Assembly: GCA_900469965.1 (NCBI GenBank)
Contig: UBZP01000014.1
Location: forward strand, 378,500 to 442,499
Direction: 5' to 3'
DNA from: Hyphomicrobiales bacterium
Lineage (GTDB): Bacteria > Pseudomonadota > Alphaproteobacteria > Rhizobiales > Rhizobiaceae
DNA: 64,000 nucleotides
The position numbers and the translations under genes are program-made. Each line of letters opens with the position of its first letter. Within the stretch, counting starts at the first letter, position 1. Below, piece after piece: positions 52,844 to 62,761 of the stretch. The notes under the pieces are model-generated. The model did no database searches and was not told where the DNA came from. It saw nothing but the letters and a program-made list of their open reading frames with translations.

Positions 52844-54475
52844 ATGTTGATGCGGCTAGCCTATCGATCGCTCCAGTCCCTGCTGGTGACCCTTTGCCTC
52901 CTGGTCACGCTCCTTGCGACCGATCTCAGGGCGCAGGAGGACCTCCGCGCGATGGTCAACGCGCTGGGTGAGGGCAATTTCGCCCAGACCATCAAGCAGG
53001 TCGAAGCGCTGGCCAGGACCGGCGATCCGAAGATCGTTCCTGCGCTCGAGGCCCTGGCCGCCGGCGATCTCTATCAGCGCAAGTCCGACAAGCAGGTGTT
53101 CCTGACGAAATCGACAGGCGGCAGCCTGACCCTGCTCGATCCCCTTTCCGGCGAGGAAGTCGGCACGGAAGCCGCCAGCGCGCTCACCAAGATCCGCGTC
53201 AACAACGGCCTCCGCCGCGCCGTCCGCGCCGCACTCGGCGGCCTGACGCTGATGAGCCCGGATGCCGGCGTCCGCCTGCAGGCGGCCCAGACCATGCTGC
53301 GCACGCCCTCGGCAGATGCGCTCGACCAGATCGAGACGGCACTTGCCGCAGAGACCAGTGCCGACGTCAAGCCGGTGCTGGAGCGCGCCCGCGCCGCAGC
53401 GCTGCTTATCTCCGATCGGCCGGACGACGAGAAGAAGGCCGCCGTCGCCGTCATCAGCAATGCCGGCGGCCAGGATGCGCTGTCGCTGCTGTCGGCCGCA
53501 CTCTCGTCCGCCGACGACAATCTGCGGCCCGACATCGAGACCGCGATCGAAAGCATAAAGGAACGCCAGGCCTTCTGGGCGGCGGGCCAGAACGTCTGGT
53601 ACGGCCTGTCGCTCGGCTCCGTGCTGCTGCTGGCCGCGATCGGGCTTGCCATCACCTTCGGCGTCATGGGCATCATCAACATGGCGCATGGCGAGATGGT
53701 CATGCTCGGCGCCTACACGACCTTCGTCGTCCAGGAAGTGATCCGCGGCTCGTTCCCGGCACTGTTCGACTGGTCGCTCGCAATCGCCCTGCCGCTCGCC
53801 TTCCTCGTCACCGGCATCGTCGGCCTTGCGATCGAGCGCGGCGTCATCCGCTTCCTCTACGGCCGGCCGCTCGAAACCCTGCTCGCCACCTGGGGCATCT
53901 CGCTGATCCTGCAGCAGGCCGTGCGCACCATTTTCGGTCCGACCAACCGCGAGGTCGGCAACCCCGCCTGGATGTCCGGCGCCTTCGAGCTCGGCGGGCT
54001 GACGATCACCTGGAACCGGCTCTGGATCATCGTCTTTTCGCTCGCCGTCTTCGCAGCGCTGCTGTTCCTCCTGAAGAAGACGCCGATGGGGCTGCAGATG
54101 CGGGCGGTGACACAGAACCGCCGCATGGCCTCCTCGATGGGCATCCGCACGCCCTGGGTGGACGCGCTCACCTTCGCGCTCGGCTCCGGCATCGCCGGCA
54201 TCGCCGGCGTGGCGCTCTCGCAGATCGACAATGTCTCGCCGAACCTCGGCCAGGGCTACATCATCGACAGCTTCATGGTCGTGGTCTTCGGCGGCGTCGG
54301 CAATCTCTGGGGCACGCTGGTCGGCGCCTTCACCCTCGGCATCCTCAACAAGTTCCTCGAGCCCTATGCGGGGGCCGTGCTCGGCAAGATCCTCGTCCTC
54401 GTGCTGATCATCCTCTTCATCCAGAAGCGGCCGCGCGGGCTGTTCGCACTCAAGGGCAGGGCGGTGGAAGCATGA
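52844..54475 (+). CDS. urtB: Urea ABC transporter permease UrtB
   Basis: The 543-residue protein starts with a signal-like segment (MLMRLAYRSLQSLLVTLCLL), then a soluble helical domain of about 210 residues typical of UrtB (HEAT-like repeats such as VRLQAAQTMLRTP), then the LivH-type membrane domain (about 250-535; ITFGVMGIINMAHGEMVMLGAYTTF, ETLLATWGISLILQQAVR, GYIIDSFMVVVFGGVGNLWGTLVG). ATG 52844 has a CGAGGAT SD. The stop overlaps urtC by 4 bases. Confidence 0.95.
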   Translation: MLMRLAYRSLQSLLVTLCLLVTLLATDLRAQEDLRAMVNALGEGNFAQTIKQVEALARTGDPKIVPALEALAAGDLYQRKSDKQVFLTKSTGGSLTLLDPLSGEEVGTEAASALTKIRVNNGLRRAVRAALGGLTLMSPDAGVRLQAAQTMLRTPSADALDQIETALAAETSADVKPVLERARAAALLISDRPDDEKKAAVAVISNAGGQDALSLLSAALSSADDNLRPDIETAIESIKERQAFWAAGQNVWYGLSLGSVLLLAAIGLAITFGVMGIINMAHGEMVMLGAYTTFVVQEVIRGSFPALFDWSLAIALPLAFLVTGIVGLAIERGVIRFLYGRPLETLLATWGISLILQQAVRTIFGPTNREVGNPAWMSGAFELGGLTITWNRLWIIVFSLAVFAALLFLLKKTPMGLQMRAVTQNRRMASSMGIRTPWVDALTFALGSGIAGIAGVALSQIDNVSPNLGQGYIIDSFMVVVFGGVGNLWGTLVGAFTLGILNKFLEPYAGAVLGKILVLVLIILFIQKRPRGLFALKGRAVEA

Positions 54476-55635
54476 TCACCTCGTTTCTCCTCAAATCCTT
54501 CGACCGCACGATCGTCATTGCCGTCGCCGTCATCCTGGGTCTCGGCCTGCTGGTGCCGGCGCTCAACCTGCTGACGCCGCCCGATCATCCGCTGCACGTG
54601 CCGACCTACCTGGTCTCGCTGTTCGGCAAGTACCTGACCTACGCGCTCCTGGCCTTGGCGCTCGATCTCGTTTGGGGCTTCTGCGGGATCCTGTCGCTCG
54701 GCCACGCCGCCTTCTTCGCGCTCGGCGGCTATGCGATGGGCATGTACCTGATGCGCCAGATCGGCGCGCGCGGCTCCTACGGCAACCCGCTGTTGCCGGA
54801 CTTCATGGTCTTCCTCAACTGGAAGGAGCTGCCCTGGTTCTGGTACGGCTTCGACATGTTCTGGTTCGCAGCGCTGATGGTGGTGCTGGTGCCGGGCCTG
54901 CTCGCCTTCGTCTTCGGCTGGTTCGCCTTCCGCTCGCGCGTCAACGGCGTCTATCTCTCGATCATCACCCAGGCGATGACGTTCGCGCTGCTGCTCGCCT
55001 TCTTCCGCAACGACATGGGCTTCGGCGGCAACAACGGCCTGACCGACTTCAAGGACATCCTCGGCTTCAACATCCAGGCCGACGGCACCCGCGCCGCCCT
55101 GTTTGCGGCGTCCGCCGTGGCGCTGGCGCTCTCGCTGGTCCTGACGTCCGGCATGGTCCGCTCCAAATACGGCAAGATCCTCGTCGGCGTGCGCGACGCC
55201 GAGAGCCGCACGCGCTTCCTCGGCTACCGCGTCGAGCACTTCAAGCTCTTCGCCTTCACCGTCTCGGCGATGATGGCGGGGGTAGCCGGCGCGCTCTACG
55301 TGCCGCAGGTCGGCATCATCAATCCCGGCGAGTTCGAGCCCGGCAATTCGATCGAGGTGGTCATCTGGACGGCGGTCGGCGGCCGCGGCACGCTGATCGG
55401 CCCGATCATCGGCGCCATCCTCGTCAACGGCGGGAAAAGCATCTTCACCGCAGCCTTCCCGGAATTCTGGCTGTTCGCGCTCGGCGGCCTGTTCGTCCTC
55501 GTCACCCTGTTCCTGCCGAAGGGCATCGTCGGCACGGCGCAAGCCTGGAGGGCGAAGCGCAAGGCCTATCGCAAGGCAGCCGACGACGAGGCGGCCAAGG
55601 CCATGGCTGCGGCCGAACCCCTGGCGGCGGAGTGA
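54472..55635 (+). CDS. urtC: Urea ABC transporter permease UrtC
   Basis: A 387-residue LivM-type permease with blocks such as LALALDLVWGFCGILSLGHAAFFALGGYAMGMY, NGVYLSIITQAMTFALLLAFFRN, MGFGGNNGLTDFKDILGF and EVVIWTAVGGRGTLIGPIIGAILV. A polar Lys/Ala-rich tail follows the last helix. It starts in an ATGA overlap with urtB and forms the transmembrane channel with it. Confidence 0.95.
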   Translation: MITSFLLKSFDRTIVIAVAVILGLGLLVPALNLLTPPDHPLHVPTYLVSLFGKYLTYALLALALDLVWGFCGILSLGHAAFFALGGYAMGMYLMRQIGARGSYGNPLLPDFMVFLNWKELPWFWYGFDMFWFAALMVVLVPGLLAFVFGWFAFRSRVNGVYLSIITQAMTFALLLAFFRNDMGFGGNNGLTDFKDILGFNIQADGTRAALFAASAVALALSLVLTSGMVRSKYGKILVGVRDAESRTRFLGYRVEHFKLFAFTVSAMMAGVAGALYVPQVGIINPGEFEPGNSIEVVIWTAVGGRGTLIGPIIGAILVNGGKSIFTAAFPEFWLFALGGLFVLVTLFLPKGIVGTAQAWRAKRKAYRKAADDEAAKAMAAAEPLAAE

Positions 55636-55639
55636 GACG

Positions 55640-56392
55640 ATGAACGAGAAGAAACCGACCAGCCTGCTCTATCTCGACGGCGTCTCCGTCTCCTTCGACG
55701 GCTTCAGGGCGCTGAACTCGCTGTCCTTCGTCATCGAGCCGGGCGAACTGCGCGCCATCATCGGGCCGAACGGCGCCGGCAAGACGACGATGATGGACAT
55801 CATCACCGGCAAGACCCGCCCCGACACCGGCGCGGTGTTCTTCAAGGGCGATATCGACCTGACCAAGCGCGACGAGGCGGAAATCGCCCAGCTCGGCATC
55901 GGCCGCAAGTTCCAGAAGCCGACGGTGTTCGAGAGCCACACCGTCTGGGACAATCTCGAGCTGGCGCTGAACCGCAAGCGCGGCGTCTTCGCCACCCTGT
56001 TCTACCGGATGACGGCGGAGGACAACGCCCGCATCGAGGAGATCCTCTCCACCGTGCGCCTTTCGAACCGCAGGAACGACCTTGCCGCCAGCCTCAGCCA
56101 CGGCCAGAAGCAATGGCTGGAGATCGGCATGCTGCTCGCACAGGAGCCGGAGCTGCTGCTGGTCGACGAGCCGGTGGCCGGCATGACCGACGCCGAGACG
56201 GCCGAGACGGCGATCCTCCTGAAGGAGATCGCCAGGACCCGCTCGGTCGTCGTCGTCGAGCACGACATGGGCTTCATCCGCGACCTCGGCGTCAAGGTGA
56301 CGTGCCTGGCGGAGGGATCGGTCCTGGCGGAAGGCTCGATCGATTTCGTCAGCGCCGATCAGAAGGTGATCGAGAACTATCTGGGGCGGTGA
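55640..56392 (+). CDS. urtD: Urea ABC transporter ATP-binding protein UrtD
   Basis: A 250-residue LivG-like ATPase. Walker A is GPNGAGKTTMMDIITG (about residues 39-54), with GIGRKFQKPTVFESHTVWDNLELAL, signature LSHGQKQWLEIGMLLAQEPELLLVDEPVAGMTDAE, and the switch His in VVVEHDMGFIRDLG. The LSHGQKQ signature is typical of UrtD. It starts 4 bases after urtC ends. Confidence 0.95.
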   Translation: MNEKKPTSLLYLDGVSVSFDGFRALNSLSFVIEPGELRAIIGPNGAGKTTMMDIITGKTRPDTGAVFFKGDIDLTKRDEAEIAQLGIGRKFQKPTVFESHTVWDNLELALNRKRGVFATLFYRMTAEDNARIEEILSTVRLSNRRNDLAASLSHGQKQWLEIGMLLAQEPELLLVDEPVAGMTDAETAETAILLKEIARTRSVVVVEHDMGFIRDLGVKVTCLAEGSVLAEGSIDFVSADQKVIENYLGR

Positions 56393-56424
56393 GGGTTCGG
56401 GGGCACGGACCTCCTTCACCCTGA

Positions 56425-56530
56425 CCCTCTCCCGCCGCGCGGGAGAGGGGACAGATCAAACGAGGCACTTCCGGCGTTGCGTTCTCGGCGGTGCCGTTTC
56501 GGCCCTTCTCTCCGGCTGCGGGGAGGAGGG
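56425..56530. repeat. Two REP-like palindromes between urtD and urtE
   Basis: CCCTCTCCCGC-CGC-GCGGGAGAGGG (56425-56449) is a perfect 11-bp stem. A second palindrome at 56503-56530 pairs CCCTTCTCTCC with GGGGAGGAGGG around GGCTGC, using two G-U pairs. They sit in a 196-bp gap inside an otherwise tight operon. They may be inserted repeats that also work as transcript-stability elements. Confidence 0.6.
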
Positions 56531-56588
56531 CCGGCAGACACAAAAGGGGCGGGACATCCCGCCGGACGGACGACATCGAGGATCGGGC

Positions 56589-57284
56589 ATGCTGACAGTC
56601 GAAAAAGCCAGTCTCCACTACGGCGCCGCCCAGGCGCTGCGCGGCATCTCGCTTTCGGCCGAGATGGGCAAGATCACCTGCGTTCTCGGCCGCAACGGCG
56701 TCGGCAAGTCGAGCCTCTTGCGCGCGGTGACCGGCCAGCACCCGCTCTCCTCCGGCACCGTCAGCTTCAACGGCGTGGCGCTGAACGGCATGGCGCCTTA
56801 CGGCCGCGCCAAGCAGGGGATCGGCTACGTGCCGCAGGGCCGCGAGATCTTCCCGCTGCTGACGGTGAAGGAGAACCTGGAAAGCGGCTACGCGCCGCTG
56901 AAGCGGGCCGAGCGGTTCATCCCGGACGACATCTTCAGCCTGTTTCCGGTGCTGCAGTCGATGCTCAGCCGCCGCGGCGGCGACCTTTCCGGCGGCCAGC
57001 AGCAGCAGCTGGCGATCGGCCGGGCGCTGGTGACGCGGCCGAAGATCCTGGTGCTGGACGAGCCGACCGAGGGCATCCAGCCGTCGATCATCAAGGACAT
57101 CGGCCGGGCGATCAAGTACCTGCGTGATTCCACCGGCATGGCGATCCTGCTTGTGGAACAGTACCTTGACTTCTGCCGGGAGCTTGCCGATCAGGTCTAC
57201 ATCATGGATCGTGGCGAGATCGTGCACGAGGGCCCGGCCGAGACGCTGGACACGCCCGAGGCACGGCGGCACCTGACCGTGTGA
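56589..57284 (+). CDS. urtE: Urea ABC transporter ATP-binding protein UrtE
   Basis: A 231-residue LivF-like ATPase. Walker A is [16 protein letters not shown] (about residues 34-49), followed by [21 protein letters not shown], signature [36 protein letters not shown], and the switch region [16 protein letters not shown]. It completes the urtABCDE set. ureD follows closely. Confidence 0.95.
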   Translation: MLTVEKASLHYGAAQALRGISLSAEMGKITCVLGRNGVGKSSLLRAVTGQHPLSSGTVSFNGVALNGMAPYGRAKQGIGYVPQGREIFPLLTVKENLESGYAPLKRAERFIPDDIFSLFPVLQSMLSRRGGDLSGGQQQQLAIGRALVTRPKILVLDEPTEGIQPSIIKDIGRAIKYLRDSTGMAILLVEQYLDFCRELADQVYIMDRGEIVHEGPAETLDTPEARRHLTV

Positions 57285-57381
57285 TCGGTCGGCGGCGATG
57301 GTCCGGCCTGTGGCGGCACGGCCCGCCTGTCGAGCGGGCCGGATCGGGGCCGGGAACGAGGGTGCCAAGCGAAAGGCCGAC

Positions 57382-58218
57382 GTGAAGACGCAAGCAATCA
57401 TCGCCGAGATGCAGCCCGGCCGCCCCCAGCGCGCCCGCGGCGTCGGCCGGCTCCGGACCAAGGCCAGCGCCGGGCGGACGCGGCTCGACACCTTCTATCA
57501 GGAGGGCTGCGCCAAGATCCGCCTGCCCGAAACCTTCGAGGCCGGCATGGAGGCGGTGCTGATCAACACCTCCGGCGGGCTGACCGGCGGCGATGTCGTC
57601 GACTGGTCCTTCGGGGCCGGCGAGGGCACGCGCCTGACCCTCACCACCCAGGCCTGCGAGAAGATCTACAAGGCGAGCGCCGATACGGCGACCGTCTCGA
57701 CGGCGATCACCGTGGCCGCCGGCGCCCGCGTCGACTGGCTGCCGCAGGAGACGATCCTGTTCGACAGGGCCTCGCTGACCCGCAGCCTCGACGTCGAGCT
57801 CGCCGAAGACGCCGAGTTCCTCGCCGTCGAGACGGTGCTGTTCGGCCGCAAGGCGATGGGCGAGGCGATGACGGCGGGGCTGTTCCGCGACCGCTGGCGC
57901 ATCCGGCGGCAGGGCCGGCTGGTCCATGCCGAGGAGGCCCGTTTCGAGGGCGATGTCGCCGATCTGACGGCACGACAGGCGGTGCTCGCCGGTGCCGGCG
58001 CCTTCGCCACGCTCCTCTATTGCGGCCCGCAGGCAGAAGCGCTGCTGCCGCAGATGCGGGCGCTTTTCGGCGACGCCGTGGCCGGCGCAAGCCATTGGCA
58101 GGACAAGCTGGTCGCCCGCGTGAGCGCGGCGGACGGCTTCGCCCTGCGGAAAATTCTGATCCCGGTCATTTCGCACTTGCGCAAAGGCGCGAGCCTGCCG
58201 AAAGTCTGGACTCTGTAG
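57382..58218 (+). CDS. ureD: Urease accessory protein UreD
   Basis: A 278-residue scaffold protein for urease activation. It binds the UreABC apoenzyme and recruits UreF and UreG. Blocks include [49 protein letters not shown], and [19 protein letters not shown] 57382 has AAAGG upstream and gives the common length. ATG 57298, 306 residues, is a possible longer start with an atypical N-terminus. Confidence 0.93.
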   Translation: MKTQAIIAEMQPGRPQRARGVGRLRTKASAGRTRLDTFYQEGCAKIRLPETFEAGMEAVLINTSGGLTGGDVVDWSFGAGEGTRLTLTTQACEKIYKASADTATVSTAITVAAGARVDWLPQETILFDRASLTRSLDVELAEDAEFLAVETVLFGRKAMGEAMTAGLFRDRWRIRRQGRLVHAEEARFEGDVADLTARQAVLAGAGAFATLLYCGPQAEALLPQMRALFGDAVAGASHWQDKLVARVSAADGFALRKILIPVISHLRKGASLPKVWTL

Positions 58219-58238
58219 TTGCAACGGACGGGCCTTCC

Positions 58239-58541
58239 ATGAACCTGACACCTCGCGAAAAAGACAAGCTCCTGATCGCCATGGCGGCCGTCGTCGCCCG
58301 CAGGCGGCTGGAGCGCGGCGTCAAGCTGAACCATCCCGAGGCGATCGCGCTGATCACCGACTTCGTCGTCGAAGGCGCCCGCGACGGCCGCTCCGTCGCC
58401 GATCTGATGGAGGCTGGCGCCCATGTCGTCACCCGCGACCAGGTGATGGAGGGGATCGCCGAGATGATCCACGACATCCAGGTCGAGGCGACCTTTCCGG
58501 ACGGCACCAAGCTCGTCACCGTCCACGAACCGATCCGCTGA
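58239..58541 (+). CDS. ureA: Urease gamma subunit
   Basis: A 100-residue UreA beginning [23 protein letters not shown], with [28 protein letters not shown] and [24 protein letters not shown] C-terminal blocks. It is the smallest structural subunit of urease in organisms with split alpha, beta and gamma chains. It follows ureD after 20 bp. Confidence 0.97.
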   Translation: MNLTPREKDKLLIAMAAVVARRRLERGVKLNHPEAIALITDFVVEGARDGRSVADLMEAGAHVVTRDQVMEGIAEMIHDIQVEATFPDGTKLVTVHEPIR

Positions 58542-58562
58542 CGGGCACGGAGGAGAAAGCCG

Positions 58563-58868
58563 ATGATTCCCGGTGAAGTCATTGCCGCAAGCGGCGACAT
58601 CGAACTGAACGCCGGCCTGCCGGTGATCGAGCTGGACGTCTCCAACACCGGCGACCGGCCGATCCAGGTCGGCAGCCATTATCATTTCTACGAGACCAAT
58701 GCCGGCCTGTCCTTCGACCGCGACAGGGCCCGTGGCCTGCGGCTCGACATTCCCGCCGGCACGGCGGTGCGCTTCGAGCCGGGCCAGACGCGCACGGTGC
58801 GGCTGATCCCCTTTGCCGGCAAGCGCGAGATTTACGGTTTCCGCCAGAAGGTGATGGGAGGGCTCTGA
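58563..58868 (+). CDS. ureB: Urease beta subunit
   Basis: A 101-residue Ure[19 protein letters not shown] at the start, then [54 protein letters not shown]. It is the structural beta chain. The stop is one base before the next gene's ATG. Confidence 0.97.
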   Translation: MIPGEVIAASGDIELNAGLPVIELDVSNTGDRPIQVGSHYHFYETNAGLSFDRDRARGLRLDIPAGTAVRFEPGQTRTVRLIPFAGKREIYGFRQKVMGGL

Positions 58869-58869
58869 C

Positions 58870-59226
58870 ATGGCGATCGCACACTACCGCGGCAGCTGCC
58901 AGTGCGGCGCCGTCTCCTTCGAAGCCGATACCGACCTCGACCAAACGATCACCTGCAACTGCTCGCGCTGCCAGCGCCTGGGCTCGGTGCTGGCCTTCGC
59001 CCCGCGCGAGGCTTTCACCCTGAACGCCGGCGAGGACAACCTCACCGAATACCGCTTCAACACGATGAAGCTCCGCCATCTCTTCTGCAAGACCTGCGGC
59101 ATCCAGGGTTTCTCCTACGGCGAGAAGCCGGACGGCACGGCGATGGTGGCGATCAACGTCAATTGCCTGGAGGGCGTGAACCCGCGTGCGCTGTCGCCCC
59201 ATGCCCATGACGGCGCATCGGCTTGA
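58870..59226 (+). CDS. GFA-family zinc protein inside the urease operon
   Basis: The 118-residue protein has the glutathione-dependent formaldehyde-activating (GFA/CENP-V) fold. The zinc cysteines are C10, C12, C29, C31, C34, C73 and C76 (CQCG, CNCSRC, CKTC). The gene starts 1 base after ureB ends and lies before DUF1311 and ureC, so it is cotranscribed with urease. Its link to urease is not established. Zinc or thiol chemistry is possible. Confidence 0.9.
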   Translation: MAIAHYRGSCQCGAVSFEADTDLDQTITCNCSRCQRLGSVLAFAPREAFTLNAGEDNLTEYRFNTMKLRHLFCKTCGIQGFSYGEKPDGTAMVAINVNCLEGVNPRALSPHAHDGASA

Positions 59227-59251
59227 GAACGGGTTCGGGGAGAGGGCGAAG

Positions 59252-59677
59252 ATGAAGGCGGTGGTTCTGACGATGCTGTGCGGATGCGTCCTTCTGGTCG
59301 ATGCGCCCGCCTCCAGCGAGGAGGCGCCGTCGGTCGACTGCAAGGATGCGCAGACGCAGAGCGACATGAACATCTGCGCCGCGCAGGACTACGAGGCGGC
59401 GGACAAGGCGCTGAACCGGCAGTGGCTGGCGACGAAGAAGGCGGCCACCGCCTGGGACGACGTCGTCGCGGGCGAGGGACGTGCGCGCGGAGCCGAGGAG
59501 CGGCTGCTCAAGGCCCAGCGCGCCTGGCTCGCCTATCGCGACAGCCAGTGCGAGACGCTCGGCTTCACCGTCGAGGGCGGATCGATACAGCCGCTGGTCG
59601 TCTCCAATTGCCTGGCCGACCTCACCCGCAAGCGGACCGAGGAGCTCGGCCAGCTGGCAAAAGAGTTCGCGGACTGA
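59252..59677 (+). CDS. DUF1311/LprI-like exported protein
   Basis: The 141-residue protein has a lipoprotein-like or signal peptide N-terminus (MKAVVLTMLCGCVLLVDAPASSEE) and an LprI-type domain: VDCKDAQTQSDMNICAAQDYEAADKALNRQW, LLKAQRAWLAYRDSQCETLGF, and SNCLADLTRKRTEEL. The four mature cysteines are typical. LprI proteins can inhibit lysozyme. Here it sits in the urease operon. The SD GGGAGAGG precedes ATG 59252. Confidence 0.85.
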   Translation: MKAVVLTMLCGCVLLVDAPASSEEAPSVDCKDAQTQSDMNICAAQDYEAADKALNRQWLATKKAATAWDDVVAGEGRARGAEERLLKAQRAWLAYRDSQCETLGFTVEGGSIQPLVVSNCLADLTRKRTEELGQLAKEFAD

Positions 59678-59685
59678 CGACCGGC

Positions 59686-60345
59686 ATGGCGCAGCGGATC
59701 ATGATCATTGGCAACGGGGCAGTGGCGGAGGGCGCCGGCGCGCTGATCGACGCCGCCGACTTCGTCGTCCGTTTCAACCTCAGCCGCAACGCCGACGTTT
59801 CCGGCAGCCGCACCGATGCGGTCGCCGTCTGCAACACCGGCCGGCCCGCCAACGAGATGCTGGACGGCCCGGATTGGCGTGCAAGCGCCCCGGTCCGGGC
59901 GGCGCGCGAGATCTGGTCGGTGCGCGACCCGGAGAAATTCGCAAGCCTCAGGCCCGAGCTCGCCGTCAGCCATCCCGAGCTCGACGATTTCTGCGACGAC
60001 CGCACGGCGGACTTCGCCCGCTTCGCCGCGGAGAACGGCAAGCGGCACCGGATCATCCCCGCCCGCGTGCATGCGGCCGCCGATGCCGCGCTCGCCGCGC
60101 ATGCGCCAGGCCCCTACGTGGTCCCGAGCAGCGGGCTCGTCACGCTCGTCCACATCCTGTCCGAGCCGGACTTCGCCGGCGCCGAGATCGTGCTCGCCGG
60201 CTTCAGCCACGAGGGTTGGGACGGCCATCCCTTTGCCGCCGAGCGCCGGCTCGTCGCCGGCCTCGTGGCCGAGGGGCGCCTGCGCCTCCTGGCGTCTCCT
60301 TCGTCTTCGTTTCCTCCCTCGCTCTCTCCCTCCCAAGGAGCCTGA
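59686..60345 (+). CDS. Urease operon accessory protein with GT29 (sialyltransferase)-like N-terminus
   Basis: The 219-residue protein begins MAQRIMIIGNGAVAEGAGALIDAADFVVRFN, a pattern like the nucleotide-sugar region of family 29 glycosyltransferases (GNG...G..ID..D.VVRFN). It also has YVVPSSGLVTLVHILSE and IVLAGFSHEGWDGHPF, as in bacterial GT29-like proteins. The C-terminus is a short Ser/Pro tail. From memory, rhizobial homologues are annotated as a urease operon accessory protein. The enzymatic role is unknown. ureC follows after 3 bases. Confidence 0.8.
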   Translation: MAQRIMIIGNGAVAEGAGALIDAADFVVRFNLSRNADVSGSRTDAVAVCNTGRPANEMLDGPDWRASAPVRAAREIWSVRDPEKFASLRPELAVSHPELDDFCDDRTADFARFAAENGKRHRIIPARVHAAADAALAAHAPGPYVVPSSGLVTLVHILSEPDFAGAEIVLAGFSHEGWDGHPFAAERRLVAGLVAEGRLRLLASPSSSFPPSLSPSQGA

Positions 60346-60348
60346 ACC

Positions 60349-62058
60349 ATGTCCTACACGATGTCCCGCAAGGCTTATGCCTCCATGTTCGGCCCGACCA
60401 CCGGGGACAAGGTGCGGCTCGCCGATACCGAGCTCTTCATCGAGGTGGAGAAGGATTTCACGACCTATGGCGACGAGGTGAAGTTCGGCGGCGGCAAGGT
60501 CATCCGCGACGGCATGGGCCAGAGCCAGGCGACGCGCGGCGAAGGCGCGGTCGATACCGTCATCACCAATGCGCTGATCGTCGACCATAGCGGCATCTAC
60601 AAGGCGGACGTCGGCCTGAAGGACGGCCGCATCCACGCGATCGGCAAGGCCGGCAATCCGGACACGCAGCCGGAGGTGACGATCATCGTCGGCCCTTCCA
60701 CCGAGGCGATCGCCGGCGAGGGCAAGATCCTGACGGCCGGCGGCATGGATGCGCATATCCATTTCATCTGCCCGCAGCAGATCGAGGAAGCGCTGATGAG
60801 CGGCATCACGACCATGCTCGGCGGCGGCACCGGCCCCGCGCATGGCACGCTCGCCACCACCTGCACCGGCGCCTGGCATATCGAGCGGATGATCGAGAGC
60901 TTCGACGCCTTCCCGATGAACCTCGCGCTCGCCGGCAAGGGCAACGCCTCGCTGCCCGCGCCGCTGGAGGAGATGATCCTCGCCGGCGCCTCGTCGCTGA
61001 AGCTGCACGAGGACTGGGGCACGACGCCGGCGGCGATCGACAACTGCCTGACGGTGGCCGATGCCTTCGACGTGCAGGTGATGATCCACACCGACACGCT
61101 GAACGAGTCAGGCTTCGTCGAAGACACCGTCGCCGCCATCAGGGGCCGCACCATCCATGCCTTCCACACCGAAGGGGCGGGCGGCGGCCATGCGCCGGAC
61201 ATCATCAAGGTCTGCGGCAATCCGAACGTCATCCCGTCCTCGACCAATCCGACGCGGCCCTACACCGTCAACACGCTCGCCGAACACCTCGACATGCTGA
61301 TGGTCTGCCATCACCTGTCGCCGTCCATCCCCGAAGACATCGCGTTTGCCGAAAGCCGCATCCGCAAGGAGACGATCGCGGCGGAAGACATTCTCCACGA
61401 TATCGGTGCCTTCTCGATCATTTCTTCTGACAGCCAGGCGATGGGCCGCGTCGGCGAAGTGGCGATCCGCACTTGGCAGACGGCCGACAAGATGAAGCGC
61501 CAGCGCGGCAAGCTGAAGGACGAGACCGGCGACAACGACAATTTCCGCGTCAAGCGCTACATCGCCAAGTACACGATCAACCCGGCGATCGCCCATGGCA
61601 TCTCGCACGAGATCGGCTCGGTGGAAGTCGGCAAGCGCGCCGACCTGGTGCTGTGGAACCCGGCCTTCTTCGGCGTGAAGCCGGAAATGGTGCTGCTCGG
61701 CGGCTCGATCGCCGCCGCCCCGATGGGCGATCCGAACGCCTCGATCCCGACGCCGCAGCCGATGCATTACCGGCCGATGTTTGCCGCCTATGGCAAGCTG
61801 CGCACGAACTCGTCGGTGACCTTCGTCAGCCAGGCCTCGCTCGACGGCGGGCTTTCGCAGCGGCTTGGCGTCGCCAAGAAGCTGGTGGCGGTCAGCAACG
61901 TCCGCGGCGGCATCTCCAAGGCCTCGATGATCCACAACAGCCTGACCCCGCACATCGAGGTCGATCCCGAAACCTACGAAGTCCGTGCCGACGGCGAGCT
62001 TCTGACCTGCGAGCCGGCGACGGTGTTGCCGATGGCGCAGCGCTATTTCCTGTTCTGA
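60349..62058 (+). CDS. ureC: Urease alpha subunit
   Basis: A 569-residue catalytic subunit with the nickel site. The first His pair is in [10 protein letters not shown], the carbamylated lysine is K218 in [14 protein letters not shown], and [27 protein letters not shown], the flap [22 protein letters not shown] and [12 protein letters not shown] complete the active site. Length and motif order are normal. The SD AAGGAG lies in the end of the preceding gene, so translation is coupled. Confidence 0.98.
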   Translation: MSYTMSRKAYASMFGPTTGDKVRLADTELFIEVEKDFTTYGDEVKFGGGKVIRDGMGQSQATRGEGAVDTVITNALIVDHSGIYKADVGLKDGRIHAIGKAGNPDTQPEVTIIVGPSTEAIAGEGKILTAGGMDAHIHFICPQQIEEALMSGITTMLGGGTGPAHGTLATTCTGAWHIERMIESFDAFPMNLALAGKGNASLPAPLEEMILAGASSLKLHEDWGTTPAAIDNCLTVADAFDVQVMIHTDTLNESGFVEDTVAAIRGRTIHAFHTEGAGGGHAPDIIKVCGNPNVIPSSTNPTRPYTVNTLAEHLDMLMVCHHLSPSIPEDIAFAESRIRKETIAAEDILHDIGAFSIISSDSQAMGRVGEVAIRTWQTADKMKRQRGKLKDETGDNDNFRVKRYIAKYTINPAIAHGISHEIGSVEVGKRADLVLWNPAFFGVKPEMVLLGGSIAAAPMGDPNASIPTPQPMHYRPMFAAYGKLRTNSSVTFVSQASLDGGLSQRLGVAKKLVAVSNVRGGISKASMIHNSLTPHIEVDPETYEVRADGELLTCEPATVLPMAQRYFLF

Positions 62059-62080
62059 CATCGACGCCGGCTGGACAGCC

Positions 62081-62749
62081 ATGAAGAAGACGGCCTACGG
62101 GTTGCTTGCTGCGATCCTGCTGGTAGCGGCCGCCGCGGCGATCGGGACATTCGTGCCGCGCCCGCTGTTTGCTTCGCCCCCTGACGGGCCGGGTGCGACG
62201 ACACGCATCCTGTTGCTGTCCAATCCCATCCACACGGACATCGCCATTCCGCTGGTGGGCGAAACCCGTACCGCCTTCGCATTTCTGGCCGGATCGGGCA
62301 TCCCCGTGGAGGACTCGGCAGCGGAGTGGCTGGTGATCGGATGGGGCGGCCGCTCGTTCTACCTGGAAACCCCGACCTGGGCGGATCTGAAGCCGATGCC
62401 GGTCCTGCGCGCCCTGACCCTCGATCGTTCGGTGATGCATGTCGACATCGCCGGCGCGATCGACGAGGCACATCCGGCGGTCACGCCGTTGCAACTGGAC
62501 GCTGCCGAGTTCCAGAGCCTGAAGGCGTTCATCAAGGCGAGTTTCGCAGGCGCCGGCGGCGAGGTGGAAGCGGTGCCCAATGCAGGCTATGGTGCCTACG
62601 ACCGGTTCTTCGAGGCCAACGGCTATTTCAACGCCTTCGCCGGCTGCAACACCTGGACGGCCGCGGCATTGCGGGCGGCGGGCTTGCGGACCGGCCTCTG
62701 GAACCCGCTCCCGCAGACGCTCGCCGTCTCGCTCAGACTTTTCAATTGA
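62081..62749 (+). CDS. TIGR02117/DUF2459 urease-region protein
   Basis: The 222-residue protein has an N-terminal membrane anchor or signal sequence (AYGLLAAILLVAAAAAIGTF) and blocks SNPIHTDIAIPL, WLVIGWGGRSFYLETPTWADL and FNAFAGCNTWTAAALRAAGL with a conserved Cys. It matches the family named for its association with urease genes. The His/Asp/Cys pattern (IHTDI, CNTW) suggests a papain-like hydrolase fold. The function is unknown. Confidence 0.88.
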   Translation: MKKTAYGLLAAILLVAAAAAIGTFVPRPLFASPPDGPGATTRILLLSNPIHTDIAIPLVGETRTAFAFLAGSGIPVEDSAAEWLVIGWGGRSFYLETPTWADLKPMPVLRALTLDRSVMHVDIAGAIDEAHPAVTPLQLDAAEFQSLKAFIKASFAGAGGEVEAVPNAGYGAYDRFFEANGYFNAFAGCNTWTAAALRAAGLRTGLWNPLPQTLAVSLRLFN

Positions 62750-62761
62750 CTGGAGTATCCC

